A DNA stretch of 64,000 nucleotides from Siminovitchia sp047228825 (GCF_047228825.1 NZ_JBFEGN010000011.1:7923-71922); one strand, 5' to 3'. Counted from the stretch's first letter, positions 16,285-25,181 are shown. The notes: generated by a model from the letters alone, not told the origin. Made by a program: numbers and translations.

Positions 16285-16567
16285 TTTCATATGTAATGGC
16301 TATGACGAAGAGTAGTAGCTGCATCTTGGGCACTGAAGAGAGCCGGTGGTTGGTGGAAACCGGCGTGCGGGAGCAGTGAATGGACTTCCGAGCTTCCAAA
16401 CCGAACCTTGCTGATGGCAGGCAGTAGGCTTTGGCGCATTCTCGGCGATATAATGAGACGGGCATGAAGCTTATTGACGCTTGCTGCCCGCAAAGTGAGC
16501 TGTACAATCAGCTAATAAAGGTGGTACCACGGGTTTCCTCGTCCTTTGGATGAGGAGCCCTTTTTTA
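16285..16567 (+). ncRNA. T-box leader 1 (tryptophan)
   Basis: T-box riboswitch. The apical Stem I motif GAGAGCCGGTGG...GGAAACCGG is at 16337-16363. A likely specifier TGG (Trp) is at 16381-16383 in AATGGAC. The T-box sequence AAGGTGGTACCACGG is at 16518-16532, followed by a terminator GGG..CCTCgTCC/GGAtGAGG..CCC with a T run ending near 16567. Uncharged tRNA-Trp would favour the antiterminator. No gene lies between it and the second T-box. Confidence 0.9.
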
Positions 16568-16584
16568 TTTGAATAAATCGTTAA

Positions 16585-16866
16585 AAATCGATGAATAAGT
16601 AGAGTACACTTGGCATATTTGCTGCAGAGAGCCGGTGATGGTGGGAAACCGGCGCAAATCGCTTTGTGGAATGGCCTTATGAGAGGTTTTCCGAAAAAAT
16701 AAGTAGGAAAACACGGTTTCCCCCGTTATAGGGATAGGGTATCGAATGGATGAAACCGATTCTGTACCCGAATGAGACGGGAATTTTTTATTCCCAAAAT
16801 GAGGTGGCACCGCGACATGTTCGCCCTCTGTAAATGCACTTTTGTGTATTTATGGAGGGCTTTTTC
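16585..16866 (+). ncRNA. T-box leader 2 (tryptophan)
   Basis: Second complete T-box in tandem. Stem I motif GAGAGCCGGTGATGG...GAAACCGG is at 16627-16652, and a likely specifier TGG is at 16672-16674 in AATGGCC. The T-box sequence GAGGTGGCACCGCG is at 16801-16814. The terminator GCCCTC..TAAAT.CAC/GTG.ATTTA..GAGGGC at 16823-16860 is followed by TTTTT. Two antitermination steps in series would give tighter and more switch-like tryptophan control. Confidence 0.92.
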
Positions 16867-16898
16867 TATTTTCAAAAGGAAGATGGGAGGAAAAAACG

Positions 16899-17924
16899 AT
16901 GAAAACTTATTTGCAAAAGCTGATGGCGGGAGACAATTTAAGCGTTGATGAAATGACGGCTGCGGCCAGAATGTTATTTTCCGGAGAGGCGACGGACAGC
17001 GAAGCCGGCGCGTTATTGGGACTGCTTGCTTTAAAAGGTGAAACAGCGGACGAAATTGCCGGTCTTGTCCAGGCAATTCGGGAAAGATCCTTCCCCATCC
17101 AAAAAGTGACCGGAAGCGTTATGGATAATTGCGGGACGGGCGGCGACGGATCCCAAAGCTTTAATATCAGCACGGCTTCAGCTTTTGTGATTGCCGGAGC
17201 GGGGATCAAAATTGCCAAGCACGGAAACCGAAGTGTTTCGAGCCAGACCGGAAGCGCAGATGTGCTGGAGCGCCTTGGGGTTTATCTGGAAAATACACCG
17301 GAAGAAACGGAGGAGCTGCTTGAGGAAAATGGGATCGCCTTTTTGTTTGCTCCGCACGTTCACCCAAGCATGAAGAAAGTCATGAAAGTCAGAAAAGATT
17401 TGCGGGTACCCACGATTTTTAATTTGATCGGGCCGTTAACCAATCCGATTGCGCTGGATACCCAGCTTGTCGGTATTTACCGCCGCGATAAATTGGAATT
17501 GATGGGAGAAGTGTTGAAAAGGCTTGGGCGGAAAAGAGCGGTCGTCGTGAACGGCGCAGGCCATATGGACGAATTGTCACTCGCCGGAGAAAACCATCTT
17601 GTCATTTTGGAAAAAGGCAAACTGAGCCCGATTACGCTGCACCCGGATGAAGTGGATCTTCCGACGTATTCCATCGAAGAAATTGCCGGCGGGGATGCGG
17701 AGAGAAACGCCAATATCATGATGAGCATTTTAAGAGGAGATGAAGGCCCGTTCCGCGATACGGTACTATTGAATGCAGGTATCGGCATTTTCGCGAGCGG
17801 CAAGGCAGACACGATTACCGAAGGTGTTTTATATGCAAAAGAAAGCATCGATTCGGGTGCGGCTTTATCGAAACTCGAATTTTTAATCAAAAAAAGTGAA
17901 CGATTGAAACGGGGAGTGGTATGA
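16899..17924 (+). CDS. trpD: Anthranilate phosphoribosyltransferase TrpD
   Basis: Transfers phosphoribose from PRPP to anthranilate, the second step of tryptophan synthesis (341 residues). Family motifs are visible: NCGTGGDG for PRPP binding, KHGNRSVSS, VRKDLRVPTIFNLIGPLTNP and NGAGHMDE. The ATG at 16899 follows GGGAGG; an upstream in-frame ATG lies inside the T-box terminator and is rejected. It is the first structural gene of the operon. trpE and trpG, usually upstream, are missing here. Confidence 0.95.
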   Translation: MKTYLQKLMAGDNLSVDEMTAAARMLFSGEATDSEAGALLGLLALKGETADEIAGLVQAIRERSFPIQKVTGSVMDNCGTGGDGSQSFNISTASAFVIAGAGIKIAKHGNRSVSSQTGSADVLERLGVYLENTPEETEELLEENGIAFLFAPHVHPSMKKVMKVRKDLRVPTIFNLIGPLTNPIALDTQLVGIYRRDKLELMGEVLKRLGRKRAVVVNGAGHMDELSLAGENHLVILEKGKLSPITLHPDEVDLPTYSIEEIAGGDAERNANIMMSILRGDEGPFRDTVLLNAGIGIFASGKADTITEGVLYAKESIDSGAALSKLEFLIKKSERLKRGVV

Positions 17925-17925
17925 C

Positions 17926-18714
17926 ATGACAATACTTGACCGCATTATTGCCCAAAAAGAAATGGAAGTGCGTGAGCTGAAAGCCATTTATCCTTGCAGG
18001 CAGGTGAAGCCCCAAAAAAGAAGACCGCTTTTTGAAAGCATTCGCCGTTCCGATACGATGAGTGTCATTGCCGAGGTAAAAAGGGCCTCACCTTCCAAAG
18101 GGGATATTCATCATAGTGTTGATCCGGTCATGCAGGCAAAAAAATACGAAGAAGCAGGAGCGAGTGCGATTTCAGTATTGACCGACCGCCAATTTTTTAA
18201 AGGATCGCTGGCCGATTTGGCGGCTGTCTCTGCTGCTATTTGCGAGCTGCCTTTATTGTGCAAGGATTTTATGATCGACCGGGTGCAAATCGATGCGGCG
18301 GTTGAACACGGTGCGAGCGTGATTTTGCTGATTGCGGCAGCCTTAAGCGAGGAGAAGCTGAAGGAGCTTTTTGATTATGCCAAATCAATGCAATTGGATG
18401 TGCTGCTTGAAGTCCATAATGAACGGGAAGCTGAAACAGCCGTTAACATCGGTGCCAATATCGTCGGAATCAACAACCGCGACCTGAAAACATTTCATGT
18501 CGATCTGGCGGTGACGGAACGGGTGGCAGCGATTTTGAAAAATGAAGATATCGTCATTGTGAGTGAAAGCGGCCTGCAGACAGGAGAGGATGCCGCTTTT
18601 GTGAAAAAAGCCGGGGCAAGCGCCGTTCTTGTCGGCGAAACATTGATGAGAGCAAATGATATCGGAGTAACAATGGCCAATTTAAAAATTCCTTTAATGA
18701 GGGCGGTGCGCTGA
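17926..18714 (+). CDS. trpC: Indole-3-glycerol phosphate synthase TrpC
   Basis: Ring-closing decarboxylase, a TIM barrel of 262 residues. Catalytic blocks are EVKRASPSKG (Lys), ASAISVLTDRQFFKGS, LCKDFMID (Lys), GINNRDLKTF and VSESGL. It starts one base after the trpD stop and ends immediately before the TTG start of trpF, so the three are tightly coupled. Confidence 0.95.
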   Translation: MTILDRIIAQKEMEVRELKAIYPCRQVKPQKRRPLFESIRRSDTMSVIAEVKRASPSKGDIHHSVDPVMQAKKYEEAGASAISVLTDRQFFKGSLADLAAVSAAICELPLLCKDFMIDRVQIDAAVEHGASVILLIAAALSEEKLKELFDYAKSMQLDVLLEVHNEREAETAVNIGANIVGINNRDLKTFHVDLAVTERVAAILKNEDIVIVSESGLQTGEDAAFVKKAGASAVLVGETLMRANDIGVTMANLKIPLMRAVR

Positions 18715-19353
18715 TTGAAAGTAAAGATTTGCGGAGTTACAACACGTGATGCAGCTATAACGGCCTGTCGTTCCGGCGCCGATATGCTTGGCTTCGTCTT
18801 TGCGGAGAGCCCGCGAAAAATCAGTTTGGAGAGGGCGAAAGAAATAGCCGGGTTGCTTCCGGAGCATATAAAAATCACCGGCGTATTTGTCAATGAAACA
18901 GCGGAAACCATCCTGAGAATCTCAGAATGGGTGAATTTGGATTATGTCCAGCTCCACGGAGACGAGACCCCGGAGTTTTGCAGGCAACTTGGAGTACCTG
19001 TCATCAAAGCCCTCACCATTCGGGAAAAAAGCGATATAAAAAAAATGCGCATATATGATTGCGATTATTTTTTACTCGACAGCCCGGGTGTGCGTTACGC
19101 CGGGGGAAGCGGCAACCCATTTGATTGGAGCCTGCTCAAAGACACAGGCATACCAAGGGAAAAGGTCATTCTTGCCGGGGGGCTCAACGAGAAGAACGTG
19201 GGTGAGGCGATCAGGATCGTTAGCCCTGCCATGGTAGATGTGTCAAGCGGCGTGGAGACGAATGGAAAAAAGGATCTAAAGAAAATCACTTCATTTATTA
19301 AAGCAGCAAAAGGGAGAGAAAAAGATGTCAGCTTATACATTACCGGACAATAA
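18715..19353 (+). CDS. trpF: Phosphoribosylanthranilate isomerase TrpF
   Basis: Amadori isomerase of 212 residues with the N-terminal MKVKICGVTTRDAA (catalytic Cys7), MLGFVFAESPRKI, YVQLHGDETPEFC and the C-terminal DVSSGVETNGKKD. It uses a TTG start directly behind trpC. Its last 29 bases overlap the start of trpB. Confidence 0.95.
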   Translation: MKVKICGVTTRDAAITACRSGADMLGFVFAESPRKISLERAKEIAGLLPEHIKITGVFVNETAETILRISEWVNLDYVQLHGDETPEFCRQLGVPVIKALTIREKSDIKKMRIYDCDYFLLDSPGVRYAGGSGNPFDWSLLKDTGIPREKVILAGGLNEKNVGEAIRIVSPAMVDVSSGVETNGKKDLKKITSFIKAAKGREKDVSLYITGQ

Positions 19354-20530
19354 AGGAAAATACGGCAAGTTTGGGGGGCGGTTTGTTCCCGAGACGTTGA
19401 TGACTGCCATTCTCGAACTGGAAGACGAATATAACAAAGCTATTAAAGACCCCGAGTTTGCACGCCAAATGGACTATTATTTAAAGCAATATATTGGAAG
19501 GGAAACCCCGCTTTATTATGCGGAGAACCTGACAAAGCATCTTGGCGGAGCCAAAATTTATTTGAAACGCGAAGATTTAAACCATACTGGCGCCCACAAA
19601 ATCAATAACGCAATCGGCCAGGCGCTGCTCACAATTAGAATGGGAAAGAAAAAGGTTGTAGCCGAAACGGGAGCGGGGCAGCATGGTGTGGCCACGGCAA
19701 CGGTTTGTTCGCTTCTCGGGTTGGAATGCATTGTTTTTATGGGGGAGGAAGACATCCGCCGCCAGGAGTTGAACGTTTTCCGGATGGAATTGCTGGGAGC
19801 GGAAGTCAGGAGTGTGTCGCAAGGAAACGGCACACTGAAGGATGCGGTGAACGAAGCGCTTCGTTACTGGGTTGCGAATGTCGAAGATACACATTATATT
19901 TTGGGCTCGGTTGTCGGGCCGCATCCGTTTCCAAAGATTGTCCGCGACTTTCAAAGTGTGATCGGAGAAGAAACGAAGCAGCAAATGCTTGAGCAGGAAG
20001 GAAAGCTCCCGGATGCAGTTGTCGCCTGTATAGGCGGGGGAAGCAATGCCATGGGAATGTTTTACCCCTTTATTGAGGATGAAGATGTAACAATTTACGG
20101 AGTGGAAGCTGCCGGATCGGGAATTGAAACAGGAAAGCACGCAGCTAGCCTCACTGCCGGAAAGGCGGGCGTATTGCACGGCACATTAACATACCTGCTC
20201 CAGGATGGGGCGGGCCAAATCCTTCCTGCCCATTCGATTTCAGCAGGTTTGGATTACCCGGGTATCGGACCGGAACATTCTTACTTAAAAGAATCCGGCC
20301 GCGTTACGTATACGTCTGCAACGGATAAGGAAGCACTGGAAGCATTCCAGTTACTGGCAAAAACAGAAGGGATCATTCCTGCACTGGAAAGCTCACATGC
20401 TGTCGCTTATGCAGTCAAATTGGCAAAAGAATCGGGTTCGGGAAAAATAGTAGCTGTTTGTTTATCAGGCAGAGGAGATAAAGATGTAGATACAGTCAGA
20501 GCAGCGCTGGGAGGCAAAAAAAATGGGTAA
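19325..20530 (+). CDS. trpB: Tryptophan synthase beta chain TrpB
   Basis: PLP enzyme joining indole and serine (401 residues). The PLP lysine is K92 in HTGAHKINNAIGQ. GxGQHGVATAT, GGGSNAMGMF and the C-terminal CLSGRGDKD are intact. The ATG behind GGGAGAGAAAAAG overlaps trpF by 29 bases, and its 3' end overlaps trpA by 8 bases. Confidence 0.96.
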   Translation: MSAYTLPDNKGKYGKFGGRFVPETLMTAILELEDEYNKAIKDPEFARQMDYYLKQYIGRETPLYYAENLTKHLGGAKIYLKREDLNHTGAHKINNAIGQALLTIRMGKKKVVAETGAGQHGVATATVCSLLGLECIVFMGEEDIRRQELNVFRMELLGAEVRSVSQGNGTLKDAVNEALRYWVANVEDTHYILGSVVGPHPFPKIVRDFQSVIGEETKQQMLEQEGKLPDAVVACIGGGSNAMGMFYPFIEDEDVTIYGVEAAGSGIETGKHAASLTAGKAGVLHGTLTYLLQDGAGQILPAHSISAGLDYPGIGPEHSYLKESGRVTYTSATDKEALEAFQLLAKTEGIIPALESSHAVAYAVKLAKESGSGKIVAVCLSGRGDKDVDTVRAALGGKKNG

Positions 20531-21314
20531 ACAACGGATCGATGAAGCAGTGGGCCGGGTTTTGGAGCGGGGAGACAAAGCGTTCGTCCCTTATATAATG
20601 GCAGGGGACGGGGGACTGGAGAATTTGCACGAGCAAATTACTTTTCTGGAAACATGCGGAGCGACTGTTGTGGAACTGGGCATTCCGTTTTCGGACCCTG
20701 TGGCTGATGGACCAACGATTCAAGAAGCAGGAATCCGTTCACTGAAAAACGGAACAACGATGCAAACGGTGCTTGATACCCTAAAGGAAGGCAAGCTAAA
20801 CCGCGCTATTCCGATCGTCATCATGACTTATTTGAATCTTGTTTTTTCATATGGAATCGAAAAGTTCGCCAAAGAGTGTGCGGAGACTGGTGTTGATGGC
20901 CTGATTATTCCTGATTTGCCGCTCGAGGAAGAGGAGCTAATCACGCCGGAACTTGCCAAATATGATATTGCCCTCATCCGCCTCGCTTCCCCGACTAGTC
21001 ACCGCAGCCGCATTGCGGAAATTGCAAAGAGGACGGAAGGATTTCTTTACGCCGTGACCGTCAAGGGAACGACCGGTGCCAGAGCGAAGTATGAAGAAGG
21101 GATCGCCGAGTATTTACAAACATTAAAGGCCGCATCCGCTGTTCCCGTTCTTGCAGGGTTTGGCGTCTCCAATCCGGAGCATGTAAAAGAGCTGGGCCGG
21201 TACTGTGACGGCGTTATCGTCGGAAGCAGAATTGTGCAGCTGCTGGCGGAAGGAAGGCAGGAGGAAGTGAAGGAACTTGTGCAAGCCGCAAAATTGTCCG
21301 GCGTAAAAATGTAA
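20523..21314 (+). CDS. trpA: Tryptophan synthase alpha chain TrpA
   Basis: Cleaves indole-3-glycerol phosphate to indole, channelled to TrpB (263 residues). Catalytic Glu51 is in VVELGIPFSDPVADGP and Asp62 in the same block. VDGLIIPDLPLEE and the phosphate-binding LAGFGVSNPEHV are present. It is the last gene of the operon. Confidence 0.95.
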   Translation: MGKQRIDEAVGRVLERGDKAFVPYIMAGDGGLENLHEQITFLETCGATVVELGIPFSDPVADGPTIQEAGIRSLKNGTTMQTVLDTLKEGKLNRAIPIVIMTYLNLVFSYGIEKFAKECAETGVDGLIIPDLPLEEEELITPELAKYDIALIRLASPTSHRSRIAEIAKRTEGFLYAVTVKGTTGARAKYEEGIAEYLQTLKAASAVPVLAGFGVSNPEHVKELGRYCDGVIVGSRIVQLLAEGRQEEVKELVQAAKLSGVKM

Positions 21315-21386
21315 GAAAATATGGCTTCATTTTTTGAAAACAGGGTAAAGGAAAAGACAAACGCATAAAAGGAGGAGAAGTTCCTC

Positions 21387-21662
21387 ATGGGAAAAGCGAA
21401 AAACATAAATTCCTTGATATTGCTCAGTCTTGGGCTTGCAGGCGCTTACCTGTCCTCCAGGGAAAATCGTGAAAAAGCGATGGAAATGGTCAGCAGGATG
21501 AAAGACAAAGCCATGAGTCTATGGGGATCCCGAAAAGACGGCGTCGATTTGATAGAAAAAGCAGGCCACCCCGATAAATATTCCCTGGAAGATGCCAAAA
21601 TGGTCTCAGAAGGATCCCAATACGGCGTTCACTATTATAATGAAGAACAGCAGCAGCCATAA
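21387..21662 (+). CDS. Small hypothetical protein with N-terminal hydrophobic segment (91 residues)
   Basis: A very good AAAGGAGGAG precedes the ATG. The protein has one hydrophobic segment near the N-terminus (SLILLSLGLAGAYLSS), a Lys/Glu/Met-rich amphipathic middle and a polar tail ending in EEQQQP. The layout resembles small YtxH- or DUF3918-like bacillar proteins (compare the 42-residue gene at 58324-58452). Function is unknown. A terminator follows. Confidence 0.65.
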   Translation: MGKAKNINSLILLSLGLAGAYLSSRENREKAMEMVSRMKDKAMSLWGSRKDGVDLIEKAGHPDKYSLEDAKMVSEGSQYGVHYYNEEQQQP

Positions 21663-21669
21663 ATACAAT

Positions 21670-21697
21670 ACAGTCCCGGTGAGGGCTGTTTTTTTAG
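21670..21697 (+). terminator. Terminator after the 91-residue gene
   Basis: ACAGTCCC (21670-21677) pairs with GGG.CTGT (21683-21689), followed by a T run. Confidence 0.8.
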
Positions 21698-21754
21698 TAA
21701 AAAAAATAATTCGGGGTCTAACATGGTGATTTAGACTTTGGTATTTTTAAAAAC

Positions 21755-21813
21755 ATACGATCCGGGAGGGAACTTCGAAATACGGTCCGGTTTTGCACAA
21801 ATACGATCCGGGA
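21755..21813. repeat. Three short degenerate direct repeats
   Basis: ATACGATCCGGGA at 21755-21767 and 21801-21813, with ATACGGTCCGG at 21780-21790 between them. The unit starts are 25 and 21 bases apart. They lie in a gene-free stretch (21690-21911) and could be protein-binding sites or decayed intergenic repeats. Confidence 0.5.
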
Positions 21814-21911
21814 ACCACGAATTCTATTCCAGTTTTTTTATTGTATTGTCCAATTTCGGTGCATACACTAAAATGGAAATGTTGCAGTCTTTTAATCTTT
21901 GAGGTGAAAGC

Positions 21912-21947
21912 ATGATTTTGAAAAAATTTGAACGGTTTACCAAATGA
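21912..21947 (+). CDS. Possible 11-codon upstream reading frame
   Basis: ATG at 21912 behind GAGGTGAAAG begins an 11-residue frame (MILKKFERFTK) whose TGA stop overlaps the ATG of the metallophosphoesterase gene (ATGATGA). The strong ribosome site belongs to this short frame, and the larger gene has no good one of its own. Translational coupling is therefore likely. Confidence 0.4.
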   Translation: MILKKFERFTK

Positions 21948-22789
21948 TGAATAAAAAACGCAAATTGATTGCCGTCATATTGCTGGCCGGTTTCGTATCG
22001 CTCTTTTTATACTTAAACAATCATTGGCTGCAAACGACAACGTACCGTATATATTCAGAGCGGATTCCGCAGCCGTTTGACGGACTGACGATCGTCCAGC
22101 TTTCGGACTTGCATGATGCCACTTTTGGAGAGAAGCAAACAAGACTTGTAGAAAAAGTGAAAAAAGCGCAACCGGATGTTATTTTTATAACAGGGGATAT
22201 TATTGACAGCAACCGGTATGATTTAGAAAACAGTTTGGATCTCGTAAAAGGGCTTGTTAAGATAACCGATGTATATTATGTAACGGGAAACCACGAAGTG
22301 GCAGTCAACGAGGTCGAGGAAATCGATGAAGCTCTTCGGGAACTCGGCGTCCACGTATTAACAAATAAAGCAAAAACTTTTTCCCGTGACGGAGAGCAGC
22401 TTGTCATAGCTGGTGTGGAAGATCCGCTCATGACAGGTTTGAATTCCCCCGCAAAAGCGGTTGCGGCCTCTTTGGACGAAGCTTTTAAGGGATTGACGGG
22501 GCATCCATACAGCATTCTGCTTTCCCACCGTCCAGAGGTATTTGATGTTTATGTTGAAAAAGAAATGGACCTCGTTTTAGCCGGGCATGCCCACGGCGGA
22601 CAAATCCGCATTCCGTTTATTGGCGGCTTGATCGCACCGGGCCAGGGCTGGTTTCCGAAATATACGGCGGGCAGGCATGAGCGCGGAATCACGACTATGG
22701 TCGTTAACAGGGGACTCGGCAACAGCCTTATTCCGTTTAGGATTTTTAACCGTCCCGAGGTCGTTGTTGTAAAGCTGAAGAGTGGGTGA
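21944..22789 (+). CDS. Membrane-anchored metallophosphoesterase (YkuE/YaeI-like)
   Basis: 281 residues with an N-terminal membrane anchor (about 7-25) and an outward-facing calcineurin-type phosphoesterase domain. Metal-binding motifs are QLSDLHDA, FITGDIID, VTGNHEV and AGHAHGGQ. Members of the YkuE/YaeI group act on phosphodiester or phospholipid substrates, usually with twin-arginine or membrane-anchor targeting. Here the anchor is a simple transmembrane segment. The start overlaps an 11-codon upstream frame. Confidence 0.85.
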   Translation: MMNKKRKLIAVILLAGFVSLFLYLNNHWLQTTTYRIYSERIPQPFDGLTIVQLSDLHDATFGEKQTRLVEKVKKAQPDVIFITGDIIDSNRYDLENSLDLVKGLVKITDVYYVTGNHEVAVNEVEEIDEALRELGVHVLTNKAKTFSRDGEQLVIAGVEDPLMTGLNSPAKAVAASLDEAFKGLTGHPYSILLSHRPEVFDVYVEKEMDLVLAGHAHGGQIRIPFIGGLIAPGQGWFPKYTAGRHERGITTMVVNRGLGNSLIPFRIFNRPEVVVVKLKSG

Positions 22790-22862
22790 AATCATGAAAG
22801 GTTTCTTTTCGTATAAAATTTAGAATAAATTGGCATCCTTTTACATTAAGGAGGCCGTTATC

Positions 22863-23228
22863 ATGTTAAATTTAATTCAGAAAATCATCATTACCCCTAT
22901 AGTCCTTTTGATCGCCGCCAGTATGTTGACAAACGTCAATTACTTGTATGCGTACCAGCCGGTTGTTATTGGCGTAACGCTTGCTGTGGCGGGACATTTG
23001 CTGGAATGGGCGCTTCTTTCGCGCAATACTTTCTGGCTTAGTACGATAGCGGATTTTGTTTCATCCACGCTCATCATTTTTATTCTCAGTTATTTTTTTG
23101 CCGGAGCCGAAGTGACATTTTTGGGTGCAACGGTTGTGGCACTTTTTCTGACAGTGATTGAGTTTTTCGTCCATATGTGGCTCATTCGTTCGGGAAGGGC
23201 CGTAAAAGAAGCGAAATTGGGAAGGTGA
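22863..23228 (+). CDS. DUF2512/YndM-like membrane protein
   Basis: 121 residues with four hydrophobic segments, a typical small integral membrane protein of the YndM (DUF2512) type found in spore formers. The ATG at 22863 follows AAGGAGG; the longer in-frame upstream start lacks a ribosome site. The basic C-terminus (SGRAVKEAKLGR) should be cytoplasmic. Function is unknown. Confidence 0.75.
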   Translation: MLNLIQKIIITPIVLLIAASMLTNVNYLYAYQPVVIGVTLAVAGHLLEWALLSRNTFWLSTIADFVSSTLIIFILSYFFAGAEVTFLGATVVALFLTVIEFFVHMWLIRSGRAVKEAKLGR

Positions 23229-23230
23229 AA

Positions 23231-23270
23231 TAAAAAAGATATGATCTCCCGTAAAAGGGAGGCTCATATC
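23231..23270 (-). terminator. Terminator of the KamA-like gene
   Basis: GATATGA.CTCCC (23238-23250) pairs with GGGAG..TCATATC (23257-23270). On the minus strand it is followed by a TTTTTT run, so it ends the minus-strand gene. Confidence 0.75.
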
Positions 23271-23274
23271 CTGT

Positions 23275-24387
23275 TTATACGACTTTTTCAGGCTGCTTCC
23301 AATATGCTTTGTTCCCGGGCAGGTCGTCAAACCACGCCGCATCGTCAGGACAGTCGAGAATCATAAACTTTCCATAATCGCCGTCACGGGACTGGTGAAA
23401 TTTCAAATAGGCCTTTCCATCCTGGATCGCCAGGATTTCCACTTTTCCTGCAGTATGGCTCATGGAAAGGCGGACTCTTTTTCCAAGTCCGGAAGTTTTT
23501 GCCTTGGCTTTTTCAACAATATCGTATACTTCCTTGAGCGGAAGGACAAAATCATTGTTTCCGGCAACAGGCCGGTTTACAAAAAAGTAGTAAGGCGTTA
23601 CTCCTGCCCAGGAAAGCTTATCCAATAGTTCAGCCAGTACATCGGGATCATCGTTAATTCCCCGTAAAACAGGAGTTTGGTTCACGACGATTGCACCGGC
23701 TTCGTGAAGCGCCTGGAATGCCCGGCGGGCTTCTTTTGTAATTTCTCTGGGGTGATTAATGTGGGCCATCACGTAAATACGGTTTTCTGTTGTGGAGTTT
23801 TCTTTGATTACTTTTAGCAGTTCTTCATCTTCATATATCCGCATGGGGTTAAAAACAGGAAGTTTCGAGCCAAGGCGGATGATTTTCACATGCTCGATTT
23901 CCCTCAAGCTTTCGATAATCGTCTTTAACCTTCTCGTCCCCAGCATGAGCGGATCTCCACCTGTTAAGAGCACATTGTTAATCTCCGGATGCTGGCGAAT
24001 ATAGCCAAGACCCTGGCTTACATCAAGCAGCGCCTCTTTGACGTCATTTCTGAATAAACGTTTTCTGAAGCAGTAACGACAGTAAGCGCCGCATACTTCC
24101 GAAACAATCAAAAGCGCGGTGGTTGTATATTTATGCTGGCATCCCGGTACAACATAGTTTGTATTCTCGTCTGAAGCATCCCAGCGCCCGTACTCTTTCA
24201 ACTCTCCTTCACTGGGGATGACCAATCTTCGGATGGGGTCATTTGGATCATCCCAGTTTATTAAACTTAAATAATACTCGTTGACACGAAAGACAAATTT
24301 CTCGGTAATCGCCTTCAATTTTTCGCGTTCTTTTTCCGGAATCTGACTGATTTGGTCAATTTTCGTAATGTACTTTGGCAAAGACAT
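23275..24387 (-). CDS. KamA-family radical SAM protein (lysine 2,3-aminomutase-like)
   Basis: 370 residues. The radical SAM cluster motif is CGAYCRYCFRKR (CxxxCxxC). Other aminomutase blocks are NVLLTGGDPLML, GSKLPVFNPMRI and FFVNRPVAGNNDF. It is about 100 residues shorter than the B. subtilis lysine aminomutase, lacking a long C-terminal extension. It is closer to the short KamA-like or EpmB-sized group, so lysine as substrate is not certain. It is a single-gene unit with its own terminator. Confidence 0.82.
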   Translation of the reverse strand: MSLPKYITKIDQISQIPEKEREKLKAITEKFVFRVNEYYLSLINWDDPNDPIRRLVIPSEGELKEYGRWDASDENTNYVVPGCQHKYTTTALLIVSEVCGAYCRYCFRKRLFRNDVKEALLDVSQGLGYIRQHPEINNVLLTGGDPLMLGTRRLKTIIESLREIEHVKIIRLGSKLPVFNPMRIYEDEELLKVIKENSTTENRIYVMAHINHPREITKEARRAFQALHEAGAIVVNQTPVLRGINDDPDVLAELLDKLSWAGVTPYYFFVNRPVAGNNDFVLPLKEVYDIVEKAKAKTSGLGKRVRLSMSHTAGKVEILAIQDGKAYLKFHQSRDGDYGKFMILDCPDDAAWFDDLPGNKAYWKQPEKVV

Positions 24388-24509
24388 GATTGATCACCCT
24401 TTTTATCATGGTATTACAACTATAACATAAATTTTTCCATACATTTTGAAAAAAAGGAATCACCGGACAAAATGTCGAAAATTTGTTAATAAAACAGGAC
24501 GGTTGCCAA

Positions 24510-24536
24510 AACAAAAAAAACGGGCCTAAGCCCGTG
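24510..24536 (-). terminator. Terminator of the NAD(P)-binding protein gene
   Basis: On the minus strand ACGGGCTTAGGCCCGT is followed by seven or more T, directly after the stop codon. Confidence 0.85.
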
Positions 24537-25181
24537 CTACACATCTTTGATGGCATCGTCCACGCTTTTTTCTCCAGAGGTAATTTCAAAAGTTTTATTT
24601 TTCAACCGATCAGAGTCGAGGGCTGATGCCAGCACCCGTGCAACATCCCCGCATGTTATGTCCGGATCGCCGATCCATTCTATATTCTCTTTCATTTTTA
24701 TTTTTCCGGATGGCTCTCCGTGGACTAAATGGCCGGGACGGATGATTGTATAATGTAATCCGCTGTTTTTTAAGTAATCTTCCGCTTCACGCTTTTTGTA
24801 TAAATAGTCTTCAAAGGCACCCTGGGGGTCATCCGCACCCATGGCGCTCAGTAAAATAAAGCGGCCAACCCCGCATGATTTGGCCATGTCAATCAGATTT
24901 TTCGTGGTTTCCAACATGGACGATATGACTTTTGCATCATTTGTTTGCTCGTCGCAGCCACCGGCATAAATGACCGCATCCGCTTCATGGACCAGTTCGC
25001 GCAGCCTGCTATTGCCGGCGTTTTCCACGATGATTCGCTCTTCTGTCATATATTCTAAAGCCGTTTTCCGTTCTTCCTCGTTGATGACAGCAAAGGGTTC
25101 ATAATGGGGGTGTTTGGACAAATATTCATAAAGGCAACGCCCGGTATGCTCACAAGCACCTGCCACCAATACTTTCATCAT
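24537..25181 (-). CDS. NAD(P)-binding, atypical SDR-family protein (YwnB/YhfK-like)
   Basis: 214 residues. The Rossmann motif is slightly degenerate, VAGACEHTGRCLYEYL (the usual GATGxxG becomes GACEHTG). Later blocks are ADAVIYAGGCDE, VGRFILLSAMGAD and SGLHYTIIRPGHLVHGEPSG, as in YwnB/YhfK-type oxidoreductases. The start is taken at the ATGATG behind AAAGGGGCAGG; the frame is open upstream to 25232 without homologous sequence. The substrate is unknown. Confidence 0.78.
   Translation of the reverse strand: MMKVLVAGACEHTGRCLYEYLSKHPHYEPFAVINEEERKTALEYMTEERIIVENAGNSRLRELVHEADAVIYAGGCDEQTNDAKVISSMLETTKNLIDMAKSCGVGRFILLSAMGADDPQGAFEDYLYKKREAEDYLKNSGLHYTIIRPGHLVHGEPSGKIKMKENIEWIGDPDITCGDVARVLASALDSDRLKNKTFEITSGEKSVDDAIKDV

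Noticed and set aside
16250..16507. Minus-strand frames inside T-box leader 1
   Set aside because: They lie entirely within a conserved RNA leader and have no ribosome site.
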